DNA from: VXMO01 sp965205915
GTDB lineage: Bacteria > Chloroflexota > Dehalococcoidia > UBA6926
Direction of reading: 5' to 3'
DNA length: 64,000 nt
NCBI GenBank assembly: GCA_965205915.1
Contig: OZ242191.1
Coordinates: 1,798,001 to 1,862,000, forward strand
Below are positions 41,317 to 49,123 of the stretch, in pieces (the stretch's first letter is position 1; every line of letters begins with the position of its first letter). A program made the position numbers and the translations under genes. The notes under the pieces are model-generated. The model searched no databases. It had not been told where the DNA came from and worked only from the letters and a program-made list of their open reading frames with translations.

Positions 41317-41412
41317 TTCTTCTCGTGCCTCCGTGTAGCGGATTATAGTTGCCAGCTCACCGCGAGGCAAGTTAGGCGGACTCCGCCGTGCCCTCTTGTG
41401 CCTCGCCGGGTC

Positions 41413-42483
41413 TCACTCTCGTGGAAAGACGGGCAGGGGGTGTCCGGCGGCGATGCGGAGGTTGACCCTCGCCCCAACCTCAATGGCGTTGGCGTGCGAG
41501 GCGAGCGCCCGGCACACCATGCCGGAGTCCAACTCGACGTTGTACGAGTAGAACGCGCCGTTGAATATCCGCCCGACGATTCGCCCGTTTCCCACCTCGT
41601 CCGCGTGGATGGACAGGTCCTCCGGCCTCAGCATGAGGTCCAGCTCTTCGGCGTCGCTCTGTATGACGGCGCCACTGACATCGGCCTCGCCAAGCTCGGT
41701 CATAACGCGGGATTCGCTGGCCGTCGGCGTAGCCGGAATGAAATCCGCCTCGCCCAGGAATGCGGCGACGAATCGGTTAACGGGGCTGTGGAATGCCGCG
41801 TCCGGCGCGCCCGTCTGCTGGATGCGGCCGCTTTCCATCACGGCGATGACATCGCCCATGGATAGCGCCGCCTCCTGATCATGCGTTACAAAGACGACCG
41901 TTATGCCGGCCTCGTGCAGGATTTCACGCACCTCCTGTTGCAGGCGCGCGCTCAGGTTAGGGTCGAGATTCGAGAACGGCTCGTCCATCAGGAGAACCTT
42001 GGGGGCAGGAGCGAGTGCGCGGGCGAGGGCGACACGCTGGCGTTCGCCGCCGGAGAGTTCATGCGGGCGGCGGTTGCGCCTGTCTAACAGCCCGACAAGC
42101 TCCAACATCTCATCAACGCGGCGGTTACGGTTGGGGGTGTTGCGGGGCAGACCGTAGGCGATGTTGGACGCGACGGACATGTGGGGGAAGAGGGCATAGT
42201 CCTGGAACACGAAACCCACGCTGCGATACTCCGGCTGCACGAAAACGCCATGCGATGTGACCGGCCTGCCGTCTATCTCGATCGTGCCGGCGTCAGGGCT
42301 TTCGAGCCCGGCGATCATGCGCAGGAGCGTCGTCTTGCCGCAGCCGCTCGGCCCTACAAGGGCGAGTAGCTGTCCCTCAATGACCTCAAGTGACACGTTG
42401 TGCGCGCCGGCGCCGGATGGGCCATATTGTTTGCTCAGCCCAACGCATCGGAGCATGACGCGCGGGGTCTGCTGTGTCGTCAT
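41413..42483 (-). CDS. fbpC: Ferric iron ABC transporter, ATP-binding protein
   Basis: 356 residues. Walker A GPSGCGKTT, Q-loop FVFQDYALFPH, signature LSGGERQRVALARAL, Walker B VLLMDEPFSN and the H-loop FVTHD are all present. The C-terminal regulatory TOBE-like domain (EELDLMLRPEDLSI) is found in FbpC/PotA types. Overlaps the permease gene by 4 nt (ATGA). It energises the uptake of Fe(III) bound to the FbpA protein. Confidence 0.92.
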   Translation of the reverse strand: MTTQQTPRVMLRCVGLSKQYGPSGAGAHNVSLEVIEGQLLALVGPSGCGKTTLLRMIAGLESPDAGTIEIDGRPVTSHGVFVQPEYRSVGFVFQDYALFPHMSVASNIAYGLPRNTPNRNRRVDEMLELVGLLDRRNRRPHELSGGERQRVALARALAPAPKVLLMDEPFSNLDPNLSARLQQEVREILHEAGITVVFVTHDQEAALSMGDVIAVMESGRIQQTGAPDAAFHSPVNRFVAAFLGEADFIPATPTASESRVMTELGEADVSGAVIQSDAEELDLMLRPEDLSIHADEVGNGRIVGRIFNGAFYSYNVELDSGMVCRALASHANAIEVGARVNLRIAAGHPLPVFPRE

Positions 42484-44111
42484 GCGCGTTCGCTCCTCCC
42501 CCGGCCAAACAGGAATACCATCGGGATGGCGGAGATCGCGATGAGCATCAGAGCCGGTAGGGCGGCCTGCGCGAAAAAGGCCTCAGAGCTTGCGGCCCAG
42601 ATCGTCGTGCCGAGGCTGCTGAAATCGAGTGGACTCAGTAGCAAGGTTGCAGGAAGCTCCTTCATTGCGGTTAGGAAAACGAGCGCCCCTCCTGCCAGGA
42701 TGCCGGGGCGCAACAGTGGCATTGTTATTGTACGAAACACGTGAAGAGGGCGGTGTCCCAAAGTTCGACCCGCCTCCTCCACACCCGGATTCACTTGCAG
42801 CAGGGATGCCCGCACCGGCCCCATCGCAACAGGCAGGAACAGGATGACGTAGGCGAATATCAGCATCACATGCGTTTGATACAGGCTCGGCACAAGGCGG
42901 GAGCCAAAGAACACCAACGCGAGCGCGATGACGATGCCGGGCAGGGCGAACCCCACATGGCTGATCCGGTCGATGGACATGCTGAAACGCCCGGGGAATC
43001 GCACGGCGAGGACAACGATCGGCAACGCTGCGACGACCGCGGCCACTGCCGCAAGAGACGATACGGTAGCGGAATTGAGCGCCGGCCCCCAAACTCCGCT
43101 CAAGTGCTCGCCCGCGCCGAGGCCGCGAATGAGCCAGAAGAGCAGGACGGCCATGGGAATCACCAACGCCACCAGCGCAACGAGGGAGCACAGGGCGAGC
43201 GCCGGATATTTCCACACGCCGAGCGGAACGGAGGGCGAGTCAGCGCCCCCAAGCTCGGCCTGATGCGTGTCCTCCAGCGGCCGATCACCGTGGGCGGACG
43301 TTTCCGCCAGGAAGAGCAGCACGGCCAACCCCACAAGCACCAGTGAAAGCGCCGCCGCGGCGGTTCGATCCACGTAGCTCGTGTACTGGAGATAGATCGC
43401 CCACGTAAAGGTCTCATAGCGAAGGAGTGACACCGCGCCAAAGTCGCTGATCGTATAGAGCGCTACAAGCAGGCTGCCGGACGCCAGGGCAGGTCGCAAC
43501 TGCGGCAGGGTAACGCGCAGGAACGTCACCCACGGCCCTTTGCCGAGGGTTCGGGAGGCGTCTTCCAGCGCCCGTCCCGACCCACGCAAAGCTGCCCGAA
43601 CCGTCAACAGCGTGTATGGATATGAAACAAGCACCAGCACGATTGCCGCACCGGGCAGCCCGTACACGGACGGCAGCTTCTCGATGCCAAGTGGCTCTGT
43701 CACGAGTCGATGCAGTATGCCCAGCGGCGCAAAGACCGAGATGAACAGGAACGCGACGATGTAGCTCGGCATGACAAGCGGCAGCACGGTCAGGATGCTC
43801 CATGTGCGCCTGAACGGCAGATCCGTGCGTTCAATCAGCCATCCAAGCGACAAGGCAAGGACTGCGGACGCGCTTGAGACGATGGCGACAAGGACGATGC
43901 TGCGTAAGATGATCGCCGCCGTTCGCGGGCGCAACAGGATATCCGCCAACGATTCAGCCCCCGCGTCCAGCGTCCTTATGAGCAGGTAGATGACGGGCAA
44001 GAGCAGCGCAAAGCCGATGATGGACGCGGTGAGGCTGAGCGTGAACGGCGGCCAGCGTCGTTCACGCCGCATTGCCCGGAGCCTTCGAATTCTGGCCGCC
44101 GTTCCGGTCAT
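42480..44111 (-). CDS. fbpB: Ferric iron ABC transporter, permease
   Basis: 543 residues, about 12 membrane helices, formed of two fused permease halves (about 1-270 and 290-540) as in FbpB/SfuB. The EAA-type coupling loops are visible as EDASRTLGKGPWVTFLRVTLPQLRPALASG in the first half and EEAGRTLGHRPLHVFRTITMPLLRPGILAG in the second. It abuts fbpA with no gap and overlaps fbpC. Confidence 0.92.
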   Translation of the reverse strand: MTGTAARIRRLRAMRRERRWPPFTLSLTASIIGFALLLPVIYLLIRTLDAGAESLADILLRPRTAAIILRSIVLVAIVSSASAVLALSLGWLIERTDLPFRRTWSILTVLPLVMPSYIVAFLFISVFAPLGILHRLVTEPLGIEKLPSVYGLPGAAIVLVLVSYPYTLLTVRAALRGSGRALEDASRTLGKGPWVTFLRVTLPQLRPALASGSLLVALYTISDFGAVSLLRYETFTWAIYLQYTSYVDRTAAAALSLVLVGLAVLLFLAETSAHGDRPLEDTHQAELGGADSPSVPLGVWKYPALALCSLVALVALVIPMAVLLFWLIRGLGAGEHLSGVWGPALNSATVSSLAAVAAVVAALPIVVLAVRFPGRFSMSIDRISHVGFALPGIVIALALVFFGSRLVPSLYQTHVMLIFAYVILFLPVAMGPVRASLLQVNPGVEEAGRTLGHRPLHVFRTITMPLLRPGILAGGALVFLTAMKELPATLLLSPLDFSSLGTTIWAASSEAFFAQAALPALMLIAISAIPMVFLFGRGRSERA

Positions 44112-45185
44112 TTACGGGAGGATTCCGGTATCGCGAAGCAGATCGAGAGTGCCCTCGATGTCGCGGAGGTCCGCCATATCCACCTGCGGCGCGTTGATTT
44201 CATCCAGCGGAGTCAGCAGGCGGTCAACGGCCACGCCTTCAACAAGTGGATACTCATATGTTTGGCTGGCGAAGTACTGCTGCGCGACAGACGACAGCAG
44301 GAACTCGATGAACTTGATCGCATTCTCGCTGTTCTCCGCGCCATCCAGCACGCCTGCGCCCGCGACAAGGATGATGGAGCCTGGTCCGCCGCCGCGCAGG
44401 TGGGCGTTGCGGGCGGGGAACGTCTCGCCTTCCTCTTGCAGGAATCGGTAGAGGTAGTAGTGATTGACGAATCCGACGTCAACCTCTCCGGCGGCGACGG
44501 CCTGCACGGTGGGCGTGTTCTTGGCGTAGAGTATTGGCTCGTTGGCCTGAATACCCTCAAGCCACGCGCGCGTCTCGTCTTCGCCCCACATCACGCGCAT
44601 CGCGGTCACCATTGCCTGGAACGAGCCGTTGGTGGGCGGCCAGCCGATGCGTCCACGCCACTCCGGATCCGTGAATCCGCGCAGATCGCTGGGCAAGTCC
44701 GCCTCCGTCAGCCTGTCCGTGTTGTAGACCACGACGCGGGCGCGTCCTGACAGGCCGATCCACTTGCCGTCCGGCGAACGGAAGTTGGCGGGGACAATGC
44801 TCAGGACATCATCCGGCAACGTGGCGAACATGGGCTGCACTGCCGCAAGCCCGCCGGGATCCTGGGCGAAGAAGATGTCCGCAGGTGAATTGTCGCCCTC
44901 TTCCAGGATCGTGGCGGCGATTTCGGACGTGCTGCCGTACTTGACACGCGTTTCGATGCCGGTCGCTTCCGAGAATTGTTCGATGATTGGCGCAACAAGG
45001 CTTTCGCTGCGCCCGGAGTAGATGACAAGCTCGCCGGGACCTTGCGCGCTCGCCGCCTCGGGGGCCGCGGTACGTTCAGGGTCAGCCGTGGATTCCGGAG
45101 CGGCCGTAGGCTCGGGTCTCCCCTGGCACCCGGCCGCCACAATCAAAACCAGGACTCCAATGAGTCCAATCAGTAACCGAGACAT
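44112..45185 (-). CDS. fbpA: Iron-binding lipoprotein of the ferric ABC transporter
   Basis: 357 residues. The signal peptide ends in VAAGC (Cys20), followed by a short Pro/Thr/Glu-rich linker and a periplasmic-binding fold: ELVIYSGRSESLVAPIIEQF, GDNSPADIFFAQDPGGL, and tyrosines in VNHYYLYRF and QTYEYPL that could bind Fe(III). It starts the fbpABC operon; GGAGGTGA lies just upstream of ATG 45185. Confidence 0.92.
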   Translation of the reverse strand: MSRLLIGLIGVLVLIVAAGCQGRPEPTAAPESTADPERTAAPEAASAQGPGELVIYSGRSESLVAPIIEQFSEATGIETRVKYGSTSEIAATILEEGDNSPADIFFAQDPGGLAAVQPMFATLPDDVLSIVPANFRSPDGKWIGLSGRARVVVYNTDRLTEADLPSDLRGFTDPEWRGRIGWPPTNGSFQAMVTAMRVMWGEDETRAWLEGIQANEPILYAKNTPTVQAVAAGEVDVGFVNHYYLYRFLQEEGETFPARNAHLRGGGPGSIILVAGAGVLDGAENSENAIKFIEFLLSSVAQQYFASQTYEYPLVEGVAVDRLLTPLDEINAPQVDMADLRDIEGTLDLLRDTGILP

Positions 45186-45769
45186 GGGTCACCTCCAATT
45201 GAACGAAGAAAGGGTTTTCAACGTCAATTGGCGAGGTGGGAAGCCGAGGAAGCCGAAATGCCGACCGGTGTCTAAGTCGGCTGCGCCGATGGGCATGGCG
45301 GATGACAGTCGCGCCGTGGAGCGCAACCTGTTGGGACGGAGAAGGTGGCTCTGGGGTGGAGGCGCCGCCTTTCAAACGCGCCTTGTCCAGGCCGAATCGC
45401 CAACTCCCGGCCTGTGACGGGGCGCAGGCCGCCGGTGGCAACTGGGGCAGATCTCGATTGATCTGAGTCCGTCGCACAGAAGCGATGGCGACTATGGTCT
45501 TGAGGCAGGCAGGTGTTGCTATGGACGGAGCTTTATTTGAGGTCTGATCTGCGACCTCCACACTGAGCAAGACCGCGCCGCCGTGTCTGGCCTCTGAAGG
45601 CGACGCAGGATGCGTTGCGAGCAAAGCAGATGCCCGAATGCGCAGGAGTGTTCGCGAGCAGCTGATATGCTCCGCGGCCACGCCGGTCTGCGTGGCCTGA
45701 GCAGGAACGCGCTCCAGCGTGGCGGCGAGACGAAGGAGATTCACAGCCCGCCGTTCCTTCCAGCGCAGA
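45186..45769. other. Intergenic region upstream of fbpA
   Basis: 584 bases with no convincing gene. A long minus-strand open frame crosses it but is compositionally odd (Arg, Ser and Pro rich) and overlaps fbpA. The fbp promoter must lie near 45186-45300. I see no clear riboswitch or Fur box, but the length and GC-rich self-complementary patches near 45660-45720 allow a structured element. Confidence 0.4.
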
Positions 45770-46672
45770 TCATGAACCCCTTTCCTCTCTCGCCTTGGCC
45801 GAGCGTGGGCCGAACGGCTCCGGCTGGAACGGCTCATCGCGCTTGCGAATGAATGCGCGGAGACCGCCCTCCTTGCGCGCCTCCTCAAGCGGGGCGGTGA
45901 ACTCTTCGCGCTTGGAGACGATAACAGCAGCCGCAAGCTCCGAATTGAGCCGCATCACGTTGTGGAGGCCCATCGTCTCAAGGCCGCGCATCGCGACGGC
46001 GAGGTTGATCTTGACCGTCTCCGGGCTCACAAGCGCAAGCCGCTCTACCAGCTGCCATGCCTCCTCAAGCGCGACGTCCTTTGTGGGTACAACCTTGTTG
46101 ACGATGCCGATACGCAGCGCCTCCTGCGCGTCGATGTGGTCGCCGGTGAGGGCGTAGCGCAGGCCGTTCTTGTAGCCGGCGTGGTGAATCCAGATATAGT
46201 TGTCGTCCGAGATCATGCGGACTTCCACCTGCCCGAATACGGCGTCCTCCGCCGCAATGGTGATGTGGGAGGTCAGGGCGTACCACGAGCCGCCGCCCAT
46301 GCACCAGCCGCTGACGACGGCGATGATTGGCGTATCGATCTCATCGATGATGCGAGCGATTCGGCCATGCTCTTTCTTCCAGAACCGCGTACGCCAATGG
46401 TCGATCTCCGCAGCGATGTTGGAGCCTTCCGGCAGGCCATACGGCCAGACGTAGTCCGCGCCGCCACCGGCGATATCAAATCCCGCGGAGAAGGCCTGCC
46501 CCGCGCCGGTCAGGACGATGGCGCGCACCTCAGGATCGGCATCGGCGGCATCAAGGGCGTGATGCAATTCAACGTCCAACTCATCGGAGATGGCGTTCAT
46601 CACCTCGGGACGGTTCAGCGTGATGAGCACGCCGTTGCGCTGCTTCTCATAGAGCAGATTCTGGTAGTCCAT
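45770..46672 (-). CDS. Enoyl-CoA hydratase/isomerase family protein, paralogue
   Basis: 300 residues, clearly homologous to the protein at 22033: VLITLNRPEVMNAIS, GAGQAFSAGFDIAGGGADYVWPYGLPEG, and SGWCMGGGSWYALTSHITIAAEDAVFGQ. The SWYAL segment is shared, so both belong to one unusual subgroup. ATG 46672 was chosen for AGGAGA 8 nt upstream. The gene is isolated, so the pathway is unknown. Confidence 0.9.
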   Translation of the reverse strand: MDYQNLLYEKQRNGVLITLNRPEVMNAISDELDVELHHALDAADADPEVRAIVLTGAGQAFSAGFDIAGGGADYVWPYGLPEGSNIAAEIDHWRTRFWKKEHGRIARIIDEIDTPIIAVVSGWCMGGGSWYALTSHITIAAEDAVFGQVEVRMISDDNYIWIHHAGYKNGLRYALTGDHIDAQEALRIGIVNKVVPTKDVALEEAWQLVERLALVSPETVKINLAVAMRGLETMGLHNVMRLNSELAAAVIVSKREEFTAPLEEARKEGGLRAFIRKRDEPFQPEPFGPRSAKAREERGS

Positions 46673-46840
46673 CGTTCCGTCTCCTGTGAGCGCCTTCACG
46701 GCGTCAATCCCCAACCCTGCACCAGCGAACTGCACCGACATTGTACTTGATTGATAACTCGCAGTGCGGCGGGGAAACGTGCGACAGATTTACGCGCCTG
46801 GGACGTTGGAGGTTAGCTCGGTTTCTCGGTCGGCAACAAA

Positions 46841-47248
46841 TCAGGATAATTCCGCGATAGCGCTTGCGGGGCTGATCGCTCGAATCGGGGAGTTTCTGTA
46901 GTCTTCCAAGTCTCTCGTGACGATGAGGCGCGCCCCGGCAGCCATCGCCGCCGCCACCTGCATTGCGTCCTCAAAATCGCGCATGGGCAGCCTCAAGGCC
47001 CGCAACAAATCCGCGTTGGACGTGGGAACCACTGTGACAAGTTTGGCGAGGCCCTCAATGAACGATCGAATGTCGGGGGACTCAGGTTTCGGCCTCGCCA
47101 CATAATGCAAATTGGAAATCGTATGCCACGCCACACATGCGGGTTCGATCCCCACGCTGATGAGGTCAAGGAACCGTGTGGATGCCTCGCTGAACGGCTC
47201 ACGGTCGTTGGCCGCATCAACAAGGACATCCGTGTCGATGTGAATCAC
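46841..47248 (-). CDS. PIN domain ribonuclease toxin
   Basis: 135 residues from GTG 47248, which overlaps the antitoxin stop (GTGA). Acidic positions: HIDTDVLVDA (Asp5), MRDFEDAMQVAAA (Glu/Asp) and IVTRDLEDYRN (Asp). The usual Glu in the middle is replaced by a His-containing HTISNLHYV stretch, as in a PIN subgroup. It likely cleaves RNA when free of its RHH partner. Confidence 0.88.
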   Translation of the reverse strand: MIHIDTDVLVDAANDREPFSEASTRFLDLISVGIEPACVAWHTISNLHYVARPKPESPDIRSFIEGLAKLVTVVPTSNADLLRALRLPMRDFEDAMQVAAAMAAGARLIVTRDLEDYRNSPIRAISPASAIAELS

Positions 47249-47475
47249 TGCAAGTACTTCTTGGCGAGAGCCTCGTATAGAGGGTCGCCGGTTCGCTCGG
47301 CAGGCTGGAACTTTCCGCGCCATTTGGTGCCGAATGGCACGTCTTCACGCTCCACCGTTGCATCCCGTAGAGTCTGCTCGATGAGTGCCGACAATGAGAC
47401 GCCCTTTGACTTCGCATATCGCTTGGCCACGGGCACCAATTCCGAATCAACCGTTATCGTTAGCTTCTGTTTCAT
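47245..47475 (-). CDS. Ribbon-helix-helix antitoxin (partner of the PIN toxin)
   Basis: 76 residues. KQKLTITVDSELVPVAKRYAKSKGVSLSALIEQTL is the RHH fold with the DNA-contacting beta strand at KLTITV. The C-terminal tail (FGTKWRGKFQPAERTGD) would wrap the toxin. ATG 47475 has a GGAAGAG upstream. Three copies of TATACGT lie just upstream and are the likely operator. Confidence 0.9.
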   Translation of the reverse strand: MKQKLTITVDSELVPVAKRYAKSKGVSLSALIEQTLRDATVEREDVPFGTKWRGKFQPAERTGDPLYEALAKKYLQ

Positions 47476-47499
47476 GTCTCTTCCTCGACGGGCACCCCG

Positions 47500-47551
47500 T
47501 ATACGTACCATCCTCGTTAGTATACGTATTCACGTTAGAGGGTGTATACGT
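47500..47551 (-). promoter_or_regulatory. Three TATACGT repeats, likely operator of the RHH/PIN module
   Basis: TATACGTA at 47500-47507, TATACGTA at 47521-47528 and TATACGT at 47545-47551. Starts are 21 and 24 nt apart, about two helical turns, which suits cooperative RHH binding on one face. They lie 25-76 nt before the antitoxin start. Confidence 0.65.
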
Positions 47552-47574
47552 CACAGGCGCCACGGAAGCCGCGC

Positions 47575-48198
47575 TCAGTGTCCGCCCTCTCCGCCCCCCA
47601 CGTCCCCCCAGCGCGCCACGCCTAAGCGCCACAGGACCACCATGTTGGTGAGCACGCCGATGACGGCTAGCGTGGCCACGCCCTGTCCCACAATTGCGCC
47701 GACCATGATGACCAGCAGGCGCAGGTCGCGGGATGCCAGCGCGCCCGGTAGACCCTCGAACGGCCGGCCGAACGTGGCCTCCGCCCGTGCGCGGCTGTAG
47801 CTGATCATCAGGGATCCGATAATGGCGACGGCGGCAAGAATCGTCGTGGTGGTCTGATCGGCGCCCTCCTGGAACTTGAACGCCCAATACCCCAGGCCGG
47901 CCAGGATGACTGCGTCGGCGTAGCGGTCGAGCAGGGCATCGAAAAAGCCGCCGAAGAGGCTCGTCATATTCTTGGCGCGGGCCAGATCGCCGTCCACGCC
48001 ATCGATGATCGACGACGACTGCACGAGAACTCCGGCCCAGATGTTGAGGTCGTAGTAGAACAGTGCTCCTGCGGCCACGGCCATCAGGAACGCGACAAGC
48101 GAGACCTGGTTGGGCGTGATGGGCGTTGGGACGAGGAGACGCGCAATCGGCCGCGAGAATCTGCGGTTCAGGTAACGGGAGACGAAGCCTTCGTGCAT
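47575..48198 (-). CDS. CDP-alcohol phosphatidyltransferase family protein
   Basis: 207 residues with about five to six membrane helices. The catalytic motif DG-x2-AR-x8-G-x3-D-x3-D is present as DGDLARAKNM...GGFFDALLDRYAD. It transfers a phosphoalcohol from CDP to a second alcohol. It lies 9 nt downstream of a nucleotidyltransferase gene that could make the CDP substrate. The gene pair is a split version of the IPCT/DIPPS arrangement. Confidence 0.9.
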   Translation of the reverse strand: MHEGFVSRYLNRRFSRPIARLLVPTPITPNQVSLVAFLMAVAAGALFYYDLNIWAGVLVQSSSIIDGVDGDLARAKNMTSLFGGFFDALLDRYADAVILAGLGYWAFKFQEGADQTTTTILAAVAIIGSLMISYSRARAEATFGRPFEGLPGALASRDLRLLVIMVGAIVGQGVATLAVIGVLTNMVVLWRLGVARWGDVGGGEGGH

Positions 48199-48207
48199 AC
48201 GCTGGCG

Positions 48208-48936
48208 CTAGATGATGTATCCAAGCGCCTCGCGCGCCAGCATCAGGTCCTCCATTGTGTCCACATCGAACCAGAACGCGCCGCTAACGTCGTGGGCGTG
48301 AAGGTCGTTTCCTGAAAGGATCATGCGCGTGACGGCCTGGCTCAACTCATCGTGTGAACTGTCCTCGGCGAGCTTGGCCTCCACGGCGTCAAAGATGGCG
48401 GGCGTGAAGCGGAAGACGCCGCAGTCGATGCCGTTCCATTGGCTCAACTGTTTGCCGATGGCGACGATGTGTCCCTCATCATCCACGCTGACCCGCGTGC
48501 CCTCTTCAATGTCACGGTCGGCCGGGCTGAAGTCCACCGCGAGGGCGTTGAGAGTCGTGCCGTCGTCGTTGCTGCCATCGACGAGGCCGATGATGATCTC
48601 AGATGACGGCATATGGTCAGCCATGGAGAGGATGAAAGGATTGGGCCCGACGGCCTCTTTTGCGGCGAGGACGGAAACGGCGTTGCCACGGTGGTGCTCT
48701 GTGTTCATAACGTAGGTGATGTCCAGGCCGCGCGTGGATCCGTCGCCCAACGCCTCCTGCAGCACCTGACCCTCGTGGCCGATGACGAGCACAATCTCCG
48801 TTATGCCGGCCTCTCGAAACCCATCCAATGTGTAATCAATTACCGTCTGCCCATTGACGAGCAGAAGCGCCTTGTGGCGGACGCCGTATTGGCCAAAACG
48901 GGAACCATGCCCCGCTGCCAAAATGACAGCCTTCAT
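48208..48936 (-). CDS. Nucleotidyltransferase, probably sugar- or inositol-phosphate cytidylyltransferase
   Basis: 242 residues. The N-terminal motif MKAVILAAGHGSRFG with the Lys in VRHKALLLVNGQ, and SMADHMPS, FWFDVDTMEDL near the end, fit the NTP-transferase fold. It is followed by the CDP-alcohol transferase gene. By analogy to IPCT/DIPPS it may use CTP and inositol phosphate, but sugar specificity is not readable. The start ATG 48936 was kept. Confidence 0.88.
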   Translation of the reverse strand: MKAVILAAGHGSRFGQYGVRHKALLLVNGQTVIDYTLDGFREAGITEIVLVIGHEGQVLQEALGDGSTRGLDITYVMNTEHHRGNAVSVLAAKEAVGPNPFILSMADHMPSSEIIIGLVDGSNDDGTTLNALAVDFSPADRDIEEGTRVSVDDEGHIVAIGKQLSQWNGIDCGVFRFTPAIFDAVEAKLAEDSSHDELSQAVTRMILSGNDLHAHDVSGAFWFDVDTMEDLMLAREALGYII

Positions 48937-49123
48937 ACGAGTCTCCTTTGTGCGGTGACGGGGCCCTATCCCCCCGAGCCGTTCGTCACCAAGAATCGGC
49001 GGCTAGCGCCGGATGGCCTAGTCTAGCACGTTATTGCCAAGCCTTTGCGATTCCTCTGGATTTCGGCGTGGCGCCCGCCTGTCGGCAGCGTTCGCAAAGG
49101 CTCAAATGGGCGTTGTAACCAGT

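Noticed and set aside
45186..45500. Cobalamin or TPP riboswitch upstream of fbpA
   Set aside because: Neither the B12 box nor the TPP core CUGAGA pattern could be found on the correct strand.
45082..45936. 284-codon minus-strand open frame overlapping fbpA and the second ECH gene
   Set aside because: Composition is rich in Arg, Ser and Pro, it overlaps two well-supported genes at both ends and shows no family resemblance.
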